A DNA stretch of 64,000 nt from Deroplatys truncata (taxonomy: Eukaryota; Arthropoda; Insecta; Mantodea; Mantidae): positions 129,336,295 through 129,400,294 of the forward strand of contig CM060977.1 of the NCBI GenBank assembly GCA_030765065.1. Direction: 5' to 3'. Made by a program: the position numbers and the translations under genes. Below, in pieces: positions 1 to 11,944 of this stretch (the first letter of the stretch is position 1; every line of letters begins with the position of its first letter). The notes below the pieces were generated by a model. The model searched no databases. It was not told where the DNA came from and saw nothing but the letters and a program-made list of their open reading frames with translations.

Positions 1-470
1 CAATAACACACATTACCTAATTGATTGAGGCAATTATGTACTCAAACGATTTGCCGATGTGCGGCAGGCATCGAGAATCGCATTCCCACACCGCCAACGT
101 CACGCACCGAGAACCCTCACATATAACCCCTCACCCCGAGCGGCACATCCCCTACCCCAAGCCAATCACACGGCAGGGATTTAGACCTAGGGAAGGCACG
201 CGACCGACGTATAGGATCAATACACACTCTCACACCTATCCACAGGGAACCAACCAGAACACAAAGGGGAGGGAGGACACGCGTATGGGGGAGGGAGGGG
301 GGCGGGAACACCGCCACGTGACCAGACCACAGGGGGAGGGGGGGGAGGACCTGCCGGCACAGAACCTGTCGGCATTAGGTGAGGCCACAAAGGGAAGGGG
401 GCGGGGCTAGCGGCACGCGACCGGGGCGGCATGTGAGGCCTCAAAGGGAGGGGGCGGGGCTAGCGGCATA
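1..470. other. GC-rich tract with duplicated GC-box unit
   Basis: Much richer in G and C than the rest of the window. A unit of about 37 bases containing AAAGGGAGGGGGCGGGGCTA or a close variant occurs at 379-415 and again at 432-468, a period of 53. The GGGGCGGGGC cores look like Sp1/KLF boxes, which would fit a CpG-type promoter or a repeat. Open frames cross it on both strands, but none shows a recognisable domain, so I do not call a gene. Confidence 0.4.
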
Positions 471-957
471 GATCAAAGAACCTTATCAGATGGCGGCAAA
501 TCCTTTATGGCTCCGTATCGGCTTAACAATTCTACTTACAATAATGTTAGTTTACACTACAATCACTCTGGCATTCACAGTGTTGTGATATAAAACACTG
601 CCTCAATTTATAACTATAACTGCCAATATATCATGTGACTTGAAGCTGGTATACAAAAGCTTCATATTACTCCTCATTTTCGTGTTTTTAAATATCATAG
701 TAAGGCAAAATTTAAATACATCCCAAGAAGAACATTTAACATGAATCCTAATCCATATTCAGGTTTCCCAGGTAACCGTATAACCCAATTAGAACAAGTG
801 TAAGGTTGACAATGAAGTACTTCATTTGATATAATATATTAATAGTTTTATTATTTATTAGGGAACTTAATAATACAATAGATATAGTTATAGATATGTG
901 TCAATTATCAATTGTTTACTATTGTAACAGCTTAAGTTACATAATATTATAGCTAGT
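471..957. other. AT-rich DNA, nothing recognised
   Basis: AT-rich intergenic sequence. No repeat, coding or RNA signal was recognised. Confidence 0.4.
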
Positions 958-1335
958 ATGTTTATTTTGTTTTTCTTACTCGGTGTTGTTGCTCGTTACG
1001 TTAGAAAATATATACTTGGAGGAATTATTTATTCACAAAGTCCACAAACTGATGTAATAAGATATTCATCACATATTTGTTTTTTAAATTTCATGCAATT
1101 TTTCTTGTTTCCCTCTTCCTTTTGTTTGGTTGAGATTTGCAAAGCAGTCGCCAAAGTTTTTCAGCCGTCCAGAGGCACCTCGTTTTGGCTGAACCTCCAC
1201 TTGTTCAGGAACCAGAAAGGGGTGCTCATATCACACTCAACACCCGATTTCAGGGAAAAGTTTCTCAAGAATTTAGGATTTGATGATTTAGAGATAATGG
1301 AAGGCGTTGACAAACTGCTTTCTCAGATACAGTAG
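958..1335 (+). CDS. Possible terminal exon of an unknown gene
   Basis: A 125-codon frame ends in TAG at 1335. Its first half (to about residue 58) is hydrophobic and low in complexity and is probably intron. A pyrimidine-rich run with TTTTCTTGTTTCCCTC near 1100-1130, followed by GCAAAGCAG at 1138-1146, looks like a 3' splice site. The remaining 62 or so residues have ordinary protein composition: a PSRGTSFWLNLHLF stretch, then a charged C-terminus with REKFLKNLGFDDLEIMEG. I do not recognise the family. The FWLNL motif is faintly like the end of 2-oxoglutarate oxygenases such as prolyl 4-hydroxylase, but the rest does not follow that fold. It could also be part of an unrecognised repeat. No upstream exon was found in the 950 bases before it. 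Confidence 0.3.
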   Translation: MFILFFLLGVVARYVRKYILGGIIYSQSPQTDVIRYSSHICFLNFMQFFLFPSSFCLVEICKAVAKVFQPSRGTSFWLNLHLFRNQKGVLISHSTPDFREKFLKNLGFDDLEIMEGVDKLLSQIQ

Positions 1336-1562
1336 GAACAGCCTGTATCTGTGATTATTTCTTGTGTAAATAATGCATGCAGCTAAGCAAGCAATATCCA
1401 GAATGCTAGTGGCCATCTCTGTATTCTCCTTTAACAATCCCACTTCTGTGCTATTATTATAACGTATAACACTTGGCTTTAAAATAAGGCCAGAAGTGGA
1501 TGTATCTTAATACATTGTGGGTAATATTAGAACTGCTTACTTCATTTTTGGCGCATATGAAC

Positions 1563-1595
<33 letters not shown>

Positions 1596-1602
1596 GAGAG
1601 GT
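1563..1602 (+). repeat. (GA)n microsatellite
   Basis: About 20 AG/GA units with one GGGA interruption. It sits exactly where homology of the neighbouring piggyBac relic stops, so it may mark the break point. Confidence 0.9.
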
Positions 1603-1617
1603 GTTATCTTCACCGAA

Positions 1618-2460
1618 TCCAAATATAGATGACAGTTCTTGATGCGAAGACGATGGTTGCATTTTTGGTGTATATAGGGCTTGTTTCTTTTCACAATACC
1701 AACTATAGACAAATTCCAAATCAGCAGCAGTCTTACTAATCGCAGAGTTGTGAAAAAATTGTCAGGAACAATATTTATGCCGGTACCTTTGAAATGATAA
1801 CACAGATCTTTCACTACCTTCTCTCCTTGATTAGCTTCTCTTCCAGAAACAGATTTCCCCGTAACAATTTGGCCAGTTATTGGGTAAGAATTTCGTGAAT
1901 CACAAATCCAGCAAACCTTCAAGTCATTATTTGGCTTACTTTCAGGGCATGTACCGAGTAAATCTTGTCTTGTCTTTGTAAGAAAACAGCTGCTCATCAA
2001 CAATGAGGAATCAGTAGACACATAATCTTTTCGAGGAATTTGGAATTTGAAATATGTCAAATACTGTAGCAGGTTGGTCCCTTTTCAAACACTCAGCCCT
2101 AGTGTCACATTGTCAAATCTTATAAATCTGCTTATCTGCCAAAATCTGTTGAGGAATAGCCTTGCATGATATAATGGGAATGTATTTGTATTCCACATTT
2201 CCTTTGTATGTTCACTGTTGAGGTATCTCACTCCCGCTGTAATCAGTATACCAAGATATATACTCTTGAATGTGTGTTTTATAGAAAGAATTTTTGTAGC
2301 CCGTGTTGGTGCAGCTCTTTCCGGAAAGATATGTTTCAGCAACTTTCTTGTTCCAAAAGGTTCTTTGTGTCATTCAGTTCCATCTTTACCACGCAGAATG
2401 CCCTTGAAAAACACAAACACCTCACTATTTTTGCCAGATCTATCAGTTAAACGGTAGTGT
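1618..2460 (-). pseudogene. piggyBac-type transposase relic
   Basis: The reverse strand carries two collinear pieces of a piggyBac (DDE_Tnp_1_7) transposase. The upstream piece, 2342 to 2085, has LKHIFPERAAPTRA, an ILITAGVR segment, then EHTKEMW and NRFWQISRFIRFD, all typical of the region before the catalytic core. A frame change leads to the second piece, 2060 to about 1618, with a degraded STDSSLL where the first catalytic Asp region lies, ICDSRNSYP (Asp at residue 54 of that frame), NQGEKVV and VPDNFFTTLRL (Asp at residue 100), then IVGIVKRNKP. About half of the usual near-600-residue protein is left. The cysteine-rich C-terminus is missing and the frame runs into the GA microsatellite. 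Stops occur upstream of 2342 within recognisable sequence. Terminal repeats were not found. This is a dead relic. Confidence 0.85.
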
Positions 2461-2930
2461 TATCACTTCTCTCACTTTCAACTTCAATATGACTACAGAC
2501 AATATCATTTCAATTCTTAACTTGGAATCCATTCGCCTGTATAATCGTCTGCACTGAAATCCGTAGCTCTTTTGCATCAACAGTAAACAATGACTTTCTT
2601 ATATAATATTCTTTTTCTTCATAGTTTTATCTGCAGTATTCAGATTTAGAGAGTTCTCGAGTGTCATTCAGTTGAGGTTATTGTAGCGAAGCTTACGTTT
2701 CAATGAATATAGGGGATGTTTTGCAGTTAGTAGCCAGCAACAATCAGAATGCATTGTTATAACGATATTGTATATACCCGAAGCTGAGTGTTGCTAACCA
2801 TGAATAGTACTGTAATAAATTCAAGAGGTTATCTCGGTAACTAGTTATAGAGCAAAGTGTATTTTTTGTGTGTGCATACAAGGATTAACACTGCATAAGT
2901 ATAGTGAATGGTCATGGAAACAGACTAAAA
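2461..2930. other. AT-rich DNA, nothing recognised
   Basis: It may include the decayed 5' part of the piggyBac copy, but no motif could be followed here. Confidence 0.35.
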
Positions 2931-3787
2931 AAAATAGATGTATTACGCTTACATGACTACCTCTACCCTTGAAAAACTATTTTTACAAGCGCTTATTCTC
3001 GTAATATCCTTCCATATACCATATGTTAATCGAAATATCGAGATGTTAATCGTATTGCTAATTTTCTTGTAGGTGCAAGGGGAATTGGTAGGCTTTAAGC
3101 GGTAGTATTTTAAGAGCGGTATATTTTAAGAACTGGTTGCTATGTGGAGGCTTGCGTTTTCTTTGCATGTCCAGGACATAAAAAACAGAATAAGAATTCC
3201 CATCTGAGAAAAGTATAACTATTGTAAAATTCAAACAAATAACAAGGAATATCTCGGAAATGGTTCACTCAACAAAACTAATTTATATGACATAAATTGC
3301 GTATTTTAACGCGATCTAAGTTTCTTGTGTAGTAAAATTTTGTCTATCTCTTATGGTTTACCAGTTATGCAAAAGTCGTTCACAATGAAGAATACTTTTG
3401 GAGACATTCCCAGAAAATTCAAGATATACATTTCATTTGAAATGAAAATATTTTTACTATTTTGATTAAAATATCATGTTTGTGCCATTTTTGAGAAAAT
3501 CGAAATTTTCGAAAAATGTTCCATGTAGAGGATAGTCTAGGTTGGAGGATTTTCCTGAAAATCGTCGTGTCGCATTCTTAGAAGATACTAAACTCAAATA
3601 AAAATTTGGTATTTATCCGACTTTTCGTTTTTGAGATATGCTGTTCACAGACGCGCACAAGGACCTTTTTCTAAAATGCTTCATTTGGATTCAGGCACCT
3701 CAAAACATTTCCGGTGAAATCTCCATATCGAATTTTTGGGTAGAATACAATATTTCCCTTTCTTACTATACGTAGGAGAGAAAGTGA
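2931..3787 (-). repeat. R1 repeat, near full length
   Basis: Reverse-oriented copy of the dominant repeat. It runs from a diverged ATGTATTACGCTTACATGAC end to TACGTAGGAGAGAAAGT. It contains all the landmarks: TCTATCTCTTATGGTTTACC, the Cys/GT region reduced to ACAGACGCGCACAAGG, and GAAATCTCCATATCGAATTT. No coding capacity. Confidence 0.85.
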
Positions 3788-4080
3788 AAATATGTCAGCC
3801 CTCTAAAAGTTTCTTAGTTTTACTTACAGAAGAAACTATTCAGTTAGAGATCAATTTAAATGCAGATTTATTATGTTGCACTAATTTATTTAGCGTATTA
3901 TTTACGTACTCTGCTTCGGTAATATTGCTAATGCCTACTGGAAGTTTTATTTTGCATAGCTAGCACTAAATATCTAATCAGATTACTAAATGATACGGTC
4001 AAGCCTCAGAACTGTTATATTCATTTTATACAATGTCCATGAAGATATCTTTAGTGCAAGTTTATTAATTTAAAACAGAG
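3788..4080. other. Unassigned
   Basis: AT-rich sequence with a short open frame (3736-3963) that is mostly the flank of the R1 copy. No family recognised. Confidence 0.35.
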
Positions 4081-4084
4081 GTGG

Positions 4085-4300
4085 GGGTGAGCAGTGGAAG
4101 GAGCCCAATCGAGCGGTCATGGGTGTTCATTGCCGGTTCGAAGAGCAGCAGTCCGATCCCAATTTTCCGCTTGCGACAACAATGAGGGTGATGAATTAAA
4201 GATGGGGGACTTGAACCCCCAAGTTGCGCCGCCGGGGGTTCGGCCAACCGGAACGCGATACCGGCATTGTAGTAAAGCACAACAACTCGTGCAGGAATTT
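4085..4300 (-). repeat. tRNA-derived SINE fragment
   Basis: On the reverse strand, a TTGGGGGTTCAAGTCCCCCA segment near 4200-4225 forms a perfect T-arm-like stem and loop around a GGTTCAAGTCC B box, with CGGTATCGCGTTCCGG upstream. No complete cloverleaf can be folded, so this is a SINE head rather than a functional tRNA gene. Confidence 0.5.
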
Positions 4301-4557
4301 GCAGCACACTCGCGACCTTATAGCCTACCTCCCGAAATACTAAAAGTATTAAATCCCCTTAAATGGCATTTCTGAATCTAACAATATAAGACTTATTGCA
4401 TTTGTTAGAAGTCAGTAACACTAAGTAGTGTTACAAGCTGGGGTGAGGGACTAAAGGTTTCCAGCAAAAATACTAATGCACATAGGGAAGGGTAGCTACA
4501 GAAACATTGAGATGTCCAGAACATTGATATTAGCATTCAGCTGAAGGCGTGGGTGTT

Positions 4558-4912
4558 TTACATTCTCTACTACGTATAGTAAGTAGGGGAAGTATTGTAT
4601 TCCACCCAAAAATTCGATACCGAGATTTCACCGGAAATATACGTTTTTTTTGAGACCCCTGAATCTAAAAAAAGCATTTTTGGAAACATGTCCATGTATG
4701 TATGTATGTGTGTGTGTGTGTGTCTGTGTGTCTCTGTGAACAGCATAACTCAGAAACGAACAGTCGGATAAACACCAAACTTGGTATTTAGTTCAGTATC
4801 TTCCAGAGATGCGACACGAACGTTTTCTCGATTAACATGAAGCATATGGGGAATAAGCGTTTATAAAAATAGTTTGTGCAAGAGCAGAGAAAGTCATGTG
4901 AGTGTAACATCA
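4558..4912 (+). repeat. R1 repeat, internally deleted
   Basis: Forward copy with both ends (TTCTCTACTACGTATAGTAA at the left, GAGTGTAACATCAG at the right) but only about 355 bases long. The sequence jumps from GCGACACGAACGTTTTC straight to TCGATTAACATGAAGC, losing roughly 500 bases of the middle. A GT tract is at about 4700-4725. Confidence 0.9.
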
Positions 4913-4924
4913 GATTGTTTTCTT

Positions 4925-5260
4925 ATGGGTGCCGGGCAGCGCAATGGTTTCTGTTCCGGCTCTCGTGTCTGAGGAGCTGGAGTTGGGTTCCACATTCTGG
5001 AGTGGCGATTTTAAATCAACCCCATCCACACCTTCACCTCAGACTTCCTCATGTAAACCATCCCCAAGGACCAACGTGGTTCATAGACCACAGTAAAAGT
5101 CGTAGCTCCTCTCATTCCACCACGAACATCACCACCCTTTCATCGGAAGCAATGAATTCCGCCCGCTAGGTGCCTCCATCTCAGAAATGGCTTCAGTCAT
5201 CACTTGGTGGAATGACTATCCCACGAAGGTCATAGATCATATGGGGAAGGTTAGAAACGA
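4925..5260 (+). repeat. SINE-like repeat fragment
   Basis: Starts GTGCCGGGCAGCGCAATGG, followed by GTTGGGTTCCA and a long C-rich body with CCACACCTTCACCTCAGAC. The arrangement resembles a tRNA-type head (A box, B box) and SINE body, but no second copy was found in the window. Confidence 0.35.
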
Positions 5261-6705
5261 CATGTTTTAGAAATAACTTTGAGAATATTAAACTTAAACT
5301 GTTGGTTATATTAGAGTATATTCAGTGCAATGCTTTATCTTTCACTCTCTGAATTTGGATTTTTACGTATTTTGAATACACAATTCATAATATATTTGAA
5401 TATACAATACACTTTTCCAAGCACAAATATACTGAAGTATGTTGTCTGTCTTGGAGTGTTAGATTAAGGCGAGGGATCAGTAAATGGAGTGAAAATGGGT
5501 TATAACATTTCTGATATTACCTTTATAAATGTATAACATTCGCCCTCCGACTATTTAAAGGTAGAAATACTGTAACTAGCAGATTTATTTTACAAAGCCC
5601 AGCAACCTACATGGTTTATTTCAGTCCGTTGTTGGTAGGAGTTTCAATTTTCAAATATGGATTCACTGAAATTCTATAATTTAATTTGAAATTACAAGGA
5701 GTGAATGATAACTGCAGTAGTTTGAATGTAAACTTTGTCGTTTATCGTAGTTCTGAAATGTATTAAAATTAAGAGATGAAATAAGGGAAAGGCTTTAAAT
5801 TCCAGTAAATATTTTAAGTTCATTTATTTACTTAATTTTAACAAATTTTCGTCCTTGCACTAATTTTATAGATATTTAAATATGGAATTTATAATTAATT
5901 TTATGCTTTACTGTAGAAAACTCAAAATTCAATCTAAGAATGTTAATGAGAACTGAATTAATTAAATTACCTGAAATGTATTTAAGATTTTTAAGATAGA
6001 GTATTCAAAAGTGACAAAACTTTAAGTAATTGTACGCGAGTTGAAAGAAGAATCAAAAACCGCTTCAAGCCAATAATTTGGATGATAAAATTGTGGGCTA
6101 TTTAAAGCCATAGATTTTTTTAAATCTTGTCAATGAACTCGATTCTAAATGAAGCCAATAGAATTTAAACAAAATCATTTTGCTTTTTATCTCCTTGCCC
6201 CTGCTTTCTCGAATGATCCACACTTTAAGAATATAATTATTTGCACCTTTTCTATGGAAAAGCAATTGGCTTGAATGTAAGCATTCAAAGACTCTAGCGG
6301 AATACTCCTCCTAAGAGTCCGAAATTTAACATTCAATAGAGGAAGAATGTCGATAGAAACAAAATGCTTTTTGTAAATTCTATCTCAAAAACAACTTCTA
6401 TAATCCGAATCTTACTGCAGACTTAGTTCGCTCTGAAAATTGTTCCTACAAAGAATCGAAATCCTCTTCTTTCTTTTTTCTAACCCAGTAATAGCATCAA
6501 ACAGTTCAAAGGTACTCTTAATGGTAGCTACTTTACACCAATTGGGGAGGGTCATTTCTCAAGAAATGAAGGACTGTTTAACAATCATAATGAATAGCTG
6601 TTACTTGAGATTCGTAGATGAAAGTATAATCAGTGGTAGTTATCAAAAGAATTTTATTGGAATAAAAACCATTCCATTGGAAGCTAAAACAAGGAGAAGT
6701 TGAAG
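5261..6705. other. AT-rich DNA, nothing recognised
   Basis: Long AT-rich stretch. An 87-codon frame at 6440-6703 has no recognisable domain, splice context or codon bias and is probably chance. Confidence 0.35.
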
Positions 6706-7500
6706 GTATAAAACTGGCATCGCATAAAACGCGACACACAAGGGGTATTATAGAGATCTGTAGAGAGGCTTTCTGCCATCCGTCAACTTTCTAGTAGTGT
6801 CTGCTAAGTACCACTAGCCACAGTTTTGAGTGATTAGCTCAATGTGGGCTCGATTGACGCTAGGAGAGAGAGAGAGACACCTTTTAGGGAGCAAAATCAC
6901 CGGCACTTTTGCTCAAGGATCCTTTCCCTCGGTGAAAGGGAATCATTCATGTGCAAATTAAAATCACACGGATCAGACAGCTTCACTTACCTTTAGAAGG
7001 AAGCTTGTACTGAGGGTTTATTTACATCTAAAAGGAATCCATACCCCTATCGGATTCGAACCGTACATCTAGGGAACTGAGGGAACATGCTAAATTTCAA
7101 TCCTCTAAGGACGACTGTCACGTTTAATACTTAGATAAATGTCACTGAAAATGACCCTGTTGTGCAGTGGTTAGCACAGCTAACCCGTTTTTGATTCCGC
7201 TGAGAGTATTTTTAGGAGATTAGGTCTTCTACTTCCTGAGTCTGAAAGCAGGAATGTACAGTCAAAGATGAAGTAAATGAGCAACAGCCAGAGAAGAAGT
7301 TCGATTCGGTAAACGTCGGAAGCATTCGCTGACGGTGCGTTCATAATACAGGATTGACCCTGTGTTCACTTCAAAGTTATACAATATGTAAGATGATGTC
7401 TGAATTTGGTTGTGTGCATGGTAGCCGAGCGGTGAAACGCACGTGTATTATAACAGGAACAACCTTCGAATCTTTGGCGTATATGTCTTTTTTTAAGGTT
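6706..7500. repeat. Cluster of tRNA-like SINE pieces
   Basis: Several short tRNA-like segments. On the reverse strand GGTTCGAATCCGATAGGGG lies at about 7045-7062. On the forward strand TTGTGCAGTGGTTAGCACAG (A-box-like) at about 7159-7178 is followed by TTTTTGATTCCG. Another forward A-box-like piece, GGTAGCCGAGCGGTGAAACG, is at 7421-7440 and is followed by CTTCGAATC. A short AGAGAGAGAG run lies at 6865-6876. None folds into an intact tRNA. Confidence 0.45.
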
Positions 7501-7879
7501 TAAATTTTAAATTGTTAAATATATGGCAATGTCGGAAGTTTTACATGCGTAAGATGTATGTTAATTTTAACACATTCATGCATAAAAGCACAAACAAATT
7601 ACTCTTTTCACTTTAAAAATAAACGCCATATCAGTAACAATTATAAACTGAAAAACTAAAACAAATATTTAATTCACTTAGTACTGCCTGTGCAAAATGT
7701 CTCATTCTTGAGTTATGAATGGCGCTGGCATGATCATGCCACGTACCTCAAAGCCTTGGAGTCCTGCATGATATGTTAGCAATTTCATTGGCTTTTGCAT
7801 ATATACATTTTAGAAGTTGTACGTGAAGTTTAAAGCAGACAATAAATCACTCATTCATACTGAATTTTGTTATGCTTGA

Positions 7880-8735
7880 GTGCACACATAAAGACGAAGC
7901 TACAAGAGGTCTCTCCTGTTGTTAGTTAACGTTGCTGGATACTCGGTGTCCCAGGCTGCAAGAGAGGCAGACAGCAATCCCTTACACTATGTGTCTATAA
8001 TTAGAAATAATTCTCATTTCCCTCGGTCGAACCGTAAAGCCTTGAATCGTTTGACTACAGCAGGGATCTTTGCTCAATTGGAGTGTCTTATAGACGATCA
8101 CAGATTATGTCACCTCGCATTTGCAGAAGCAAATATCAACCATGACTGGAATAGGGCTAAATTCACAGATTTTCATCTACAAATGGGCTAAAGCAATTAT
8201 CTCCCGTTCCAGTTAAAATGTTACGACGCAAAGTGTGTGGCATAAATGGGTGGCCAAGGTCGCGTATCTATGTCGTGTCGAGGTTGGCTATCACGAGATC
8301 GCCTAGGTGTGTTGAGCCAGCTTGAAGACACATTAAATAGCCAGCAGTATAAACACATCCTCGAAAACGTCATGGTTACTTTTGTAAGGACTAGACATCC
8401 CGATGGAATGATTGAATTCCAGTAGGATAATCACTCTGTCCACACAAGTCAGCAGGTTTCAAACTGGTTCTGTCAAAGTCTACAGTGATTGACTGGCCTC
8501 CTTGCTCGCCAGATTTTAATCCTACTAAAATGTGTGGGCAAAGGTGAAGAAAGTTTTGGAGTTAAATTGACCTGCAAGACAATGCAAGACAGAATAGGTT
8601 TTGTGGGATAAAACACAGGATGCTTGAGAGGAAGTATCCTCTGGTGAAAATTAGACTACGCAATTGGTATCCTCCATGCCCCGTAGAAGTAGGGCATTAA
8701 TAGAAGCAGAGAGTTTACACATCCGATATTAAGTC
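7880..8735 (+). pseudogene. Decayed Tc1-type transposase
   Basis: The first part reads SVSQAAREAD, later RLCHLAFAEANINHDW and KFTDF, where the first catalytic Asp of Tc1-family DDE_3 transposases lies (usual FSDE). After frame changes come RGWLSRDRLGVL and a segment ending QYKHILENVM, then a DNHSVHTS block (second Asp). WPPCSPDFNPTK then stands where the family has NPIEN, so the third catalytic acidic residue is lost to Lys and a base loss. The end reads SMPRRSRALIEAE, the usual Tc1 C-terminus. At least five stops or frame changes are present. No terminal inverted repeats were recognised. It is from a different Tc1 lineage than the element at 55.6 kb. Confidence 0.8.
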
Positions 8736-8839
8736 AGTTTATATTTTTATTTGCTTTTTCATTTAGGATTATAATACTTACTTATTTATTATTTAGTTTG
8801 AAAACGAAAAGGAGTGTTGGCAACAATCAGACGACTGAA

Positions 8840-8945
8840 AAATTCAATACCACAGCCGGGATTTAAACCACGGATTTTCTGGTCTCCGACCGCTTTCTCT
8901 AACCACTGAGCTACCATGGCAACATGCCGACACGACATTAAATTC
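8840..8945 (-). repeat. tRNA-derived SINE head
   Basis: The reverse strand reads CCATGGTAGCTCAGTGGTTA (D-arm and A box), a segment where an anticodon arm would be, and GTGGTTTAAATCCCGGC (B box, T arm). It is close to a tRNA but has mismatched stems. A SINE or tRNA relic is more likely than a working gene. Confidence 0.6.
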
Positions 8946-9000
8946 TCCAACTGATTCGCATTTTCCCCGTAAAACACAGGGGAATCTCAAATTGTATTGA

Positions 9001-11534
9001 GATGTCATACCCAATGGCGACTTACAATCATAGTAAGTACTTTAAGTCCCGTGCTTAATTACGAAAAGGAGTGTGTTTAATTTTTACGTGTGAGCATAAA
9101 TACCTTGAAATCAAACAAGCTTTTGCAATTGGAAATTATAATATGCGTAATAAACATTGCGTTTTTGTAAAAATAAATAGTCATGCTCGGGATACAAACC
9201 TTGGTAAGCATTATTGCTACGTAACTGTTTATAACCGCTAGGCTGTCCGTACATATTCAGCAGCTGGGACTCAATATGCAAGGTGACAACAGAACGCAGC
9301 TAAAGCTACGCGTCCCGAGACACCATTGTGAACCGGCCGCGGGAACGATTTGGACTTAAGACAAACATACGCTTCGAGAGTCTCCTCGTTTTTTTTTTTT
9401 TTGTGCATATGGCAGTTTTATATAAACATACCTATATGGCACAAAGAGTGAAAAAATTGTTCTCTTCCCGTTGAAATTTAGTGGACTTTAGGGAACATAT
9501 CGTAAAATGGAGTCTCGCCATTATGTTATTTCTAATTTATATACCTAGGTAGATTTCAAAGAAATCTAAAATGTGACAGAAAATTATCCATCAATTATGA
9601 TTATTATCTTTAAAATATAAATCTAGTAACAAACGCAGGAGAAAAAAGTTACAATATAAAATATAGATATACTTAAGAAAGGTGGAAAAATATTTGTATC
9701 AGTTCATATATTCCAGTTACAAACAAATACTAGGTTCCAAATAACCTTTTCAAAGTTTCAGTCAAGTAAGGTATTCACAGCAGTTGTCATTCTGGACCTA
9801 AATGACAATTATTGTATATTTTAACTTTCAGACTCCTATGAGGGGTTAAAGTTTTTAGTTTTTATGAGTGAAATATCTAATTTAAAATTTTAATGTTGAA
9901 CATATTTAATCAGCTTTATTATCATAAAATAGTTCCGTAAAATGTGCAATAAAAACAATTGTAAAAAAATTAAATACGCACTTGTACCCTTGATGGCAGT
10001 TCATGTTTCATAAAATGTTCTGCAACTCGAGAGGTTTATGTTGACTGCCTTATATTTTTCAGTTATTCTAGCATACATTGTTGGCTTGAAATTCTGTGGA
10101 AACAGTTCAGTACTGTCCTATTTGCATTGTAAGGTGTAGTCATGTCGAAACCGAAAGCTGAACTTTTAAAAGTCCGATGTAGTTATGTCAAAGAAAAAAA
10201 AATGATAGAAAAACTACAAGGTGTGAGAGTTGCAAGAAAACCCTATGTAAAAAACTTATACCTTACTGGTAGTACGTTAAAAGTACGTTAAAATGCTGTT
10301 GTGGATACAAGTGAAAATCAAAACATAAAGACAAAGTGAAAAATAAAAAATAAAACAAATTATTTAATTTAATCTGACAGTGATGGAAAATAATAATAAT
10401 ACTGTAATTTGTAATTCGATTGTTTGTTTGATAATGCTAATTTTGAGGTACATTGTTGCCTGGAGTCCACTTGAACCCCTCTTAGCTACAAAAACACAGC
10501 AGTGTGAAGGTTAAGAACAAATTTGCAAAATTTGTTACATAGTTTAAAACTAAGGTTTCCGACATGCGTATCATTTCTGCTGATTTCCTTAAAAAAGGAA
10601 TGGCGTTTTCCCAGTTTGCAAAAGTACTACATTTATGAAGTCGATTACTAATAAATAAAAGCTATTTGCAATGCTCTATTGACTTGCTTCAACGAAACTA
10701 TAATGCTTTGGAAGAAGATAGAAGTATTCTGTCCCTATAAAATAATTTTGCCAACTTGTTTAAGTGCAAACTATTATAAAATAATAATAACAACAATACG
10801 ACTACACTACATTAATAGAAGATTATGTAAAATAATTTAAAATACGGGCGTTTAATAATTGGTTTTGATTGCTAATATCCTGAGCATGAACTTCCAGAAC
10901 AAACGCGTTTCCAATGTTCAAAAGCAGATAAGGTACCCAAATCCCCAGACTCAGACGTTACCTGTCCTCTAACTTAGATATAGCCCTCCAGATGGCACTG
11001 AAGTCAAGTACTTTCCTCTCTCTTTCTATCTCCTAGGCATTTAAAATTCGAAAGGAATTTGAATTTCAAACTAAGGTGTTTTGCTCTATCACTACCCCAC
11101 GTCTTGCGCTCTCTAGTGCACAAAAAGGGGGGAGATTTTACACCGAGGAGAGGAACATTTAAATTTCAAAATAGCTCCCACCTACTTCACTTCTTACACC
11201 AAAATTTCCCTTCAACTGTACTTTATATCTCCCTCTTAGTAATATAGGAATTTCTTACAAATCTCGTAACCCAGGTGAGAATTCCAACATAAACTTAGAA
11301 CTTCTGCTAAGTTCATTACTGCTCGTGCATCACACGTGTTTCATATTCCACATGGGTCCAATGGCATAAACTAACACGCCTTGATACCGGGAATTAATAT
11401 TTTATAGTTAATCCGATTAGAGTCGACCGCCTGTTAAAATATTTTTTTATTTCTAATTTCCTCAAAAAATGTTTCTTGTAAAGAATTAGTACACAGTTGT
11501 GTTAATAATATTACGTCGATCGATACCCTATAAT
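9001..11534. other. AT-rich DNA, nothing recognised
   Basis: No coding, RNA or repeat signal could be supported beyond a weak tRNA-like piece on the reverse strand at 9185-9250 and a 13-base T run near 9390. The 62-codon frame at 11059 has no recognisable domain. Confidence 0.35.
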
Positions 11535-11599
11535 TAATCATTGTTAAAGCGTGAAAAAATTAAATCGAGTTTTATTTGTAGACGCTTTTTAACTGCGTT

Positions 11600-11840
11600 C
11601 CATTCTATATTGGGCGTGAAGGACTGGAAATTTTGCTCAGAGGCCTCTCTATCATGCTTTGTTCTTTTAAGTGCCGTAAATCTACGACACGGGACCATCG
11701 GTTTTACTTCACTTTTGAAGGAAGCCATATAAGGGATTTTTACTCCCAAAAAAATCCTCCACCGGGTTTCTATCCACGACCTCGGGAACTGTAAGCTAGC
11801 ATGGTACCCCTAGGGCACGGAGGGCGACAGGAATGAGCCG
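11600..11840 (-). repeat. tRNA-headed SINE, copy 1
   Basis: Shares TTTTGCTCAGAGGCCTCT, AAGTGCCGTAAATCTACGAC, GAAGGAAGCCAT and the end CTAGCATGGTACC with 48590-48815. On the reverse strand the end reads GGTACCATGCTAGC then CCCGAGGTCGTGGATAGAAA, the A- and B-box-like head of the SINE. This copy is the more diverged of the two. Confidence 0.7.
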
Positions 11841-11944
11841 ACCATCGTATTAGAAACAGCTGTTACCGAGTTATTACAATCCCAGGAGCTATGCCGACAG
11901 TTCTGTAATGAGTTAATGTTTCTTTTATGCGGCTTTTGGTTTTA

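Noticed and set aside
21..444. Open frames on both strands (129, 75 and 66 codons)
   Set aside because: Low-complexity Pro/Arg-rich products in a GC-rich tract, open in several frames at once. No domain or gene context.
8840..8945. Possible functional tRNA gene on the reverse strand
   Set aside because: D arm and B box are recognisable, but stems carry mismatches and there is no clean terminator context.
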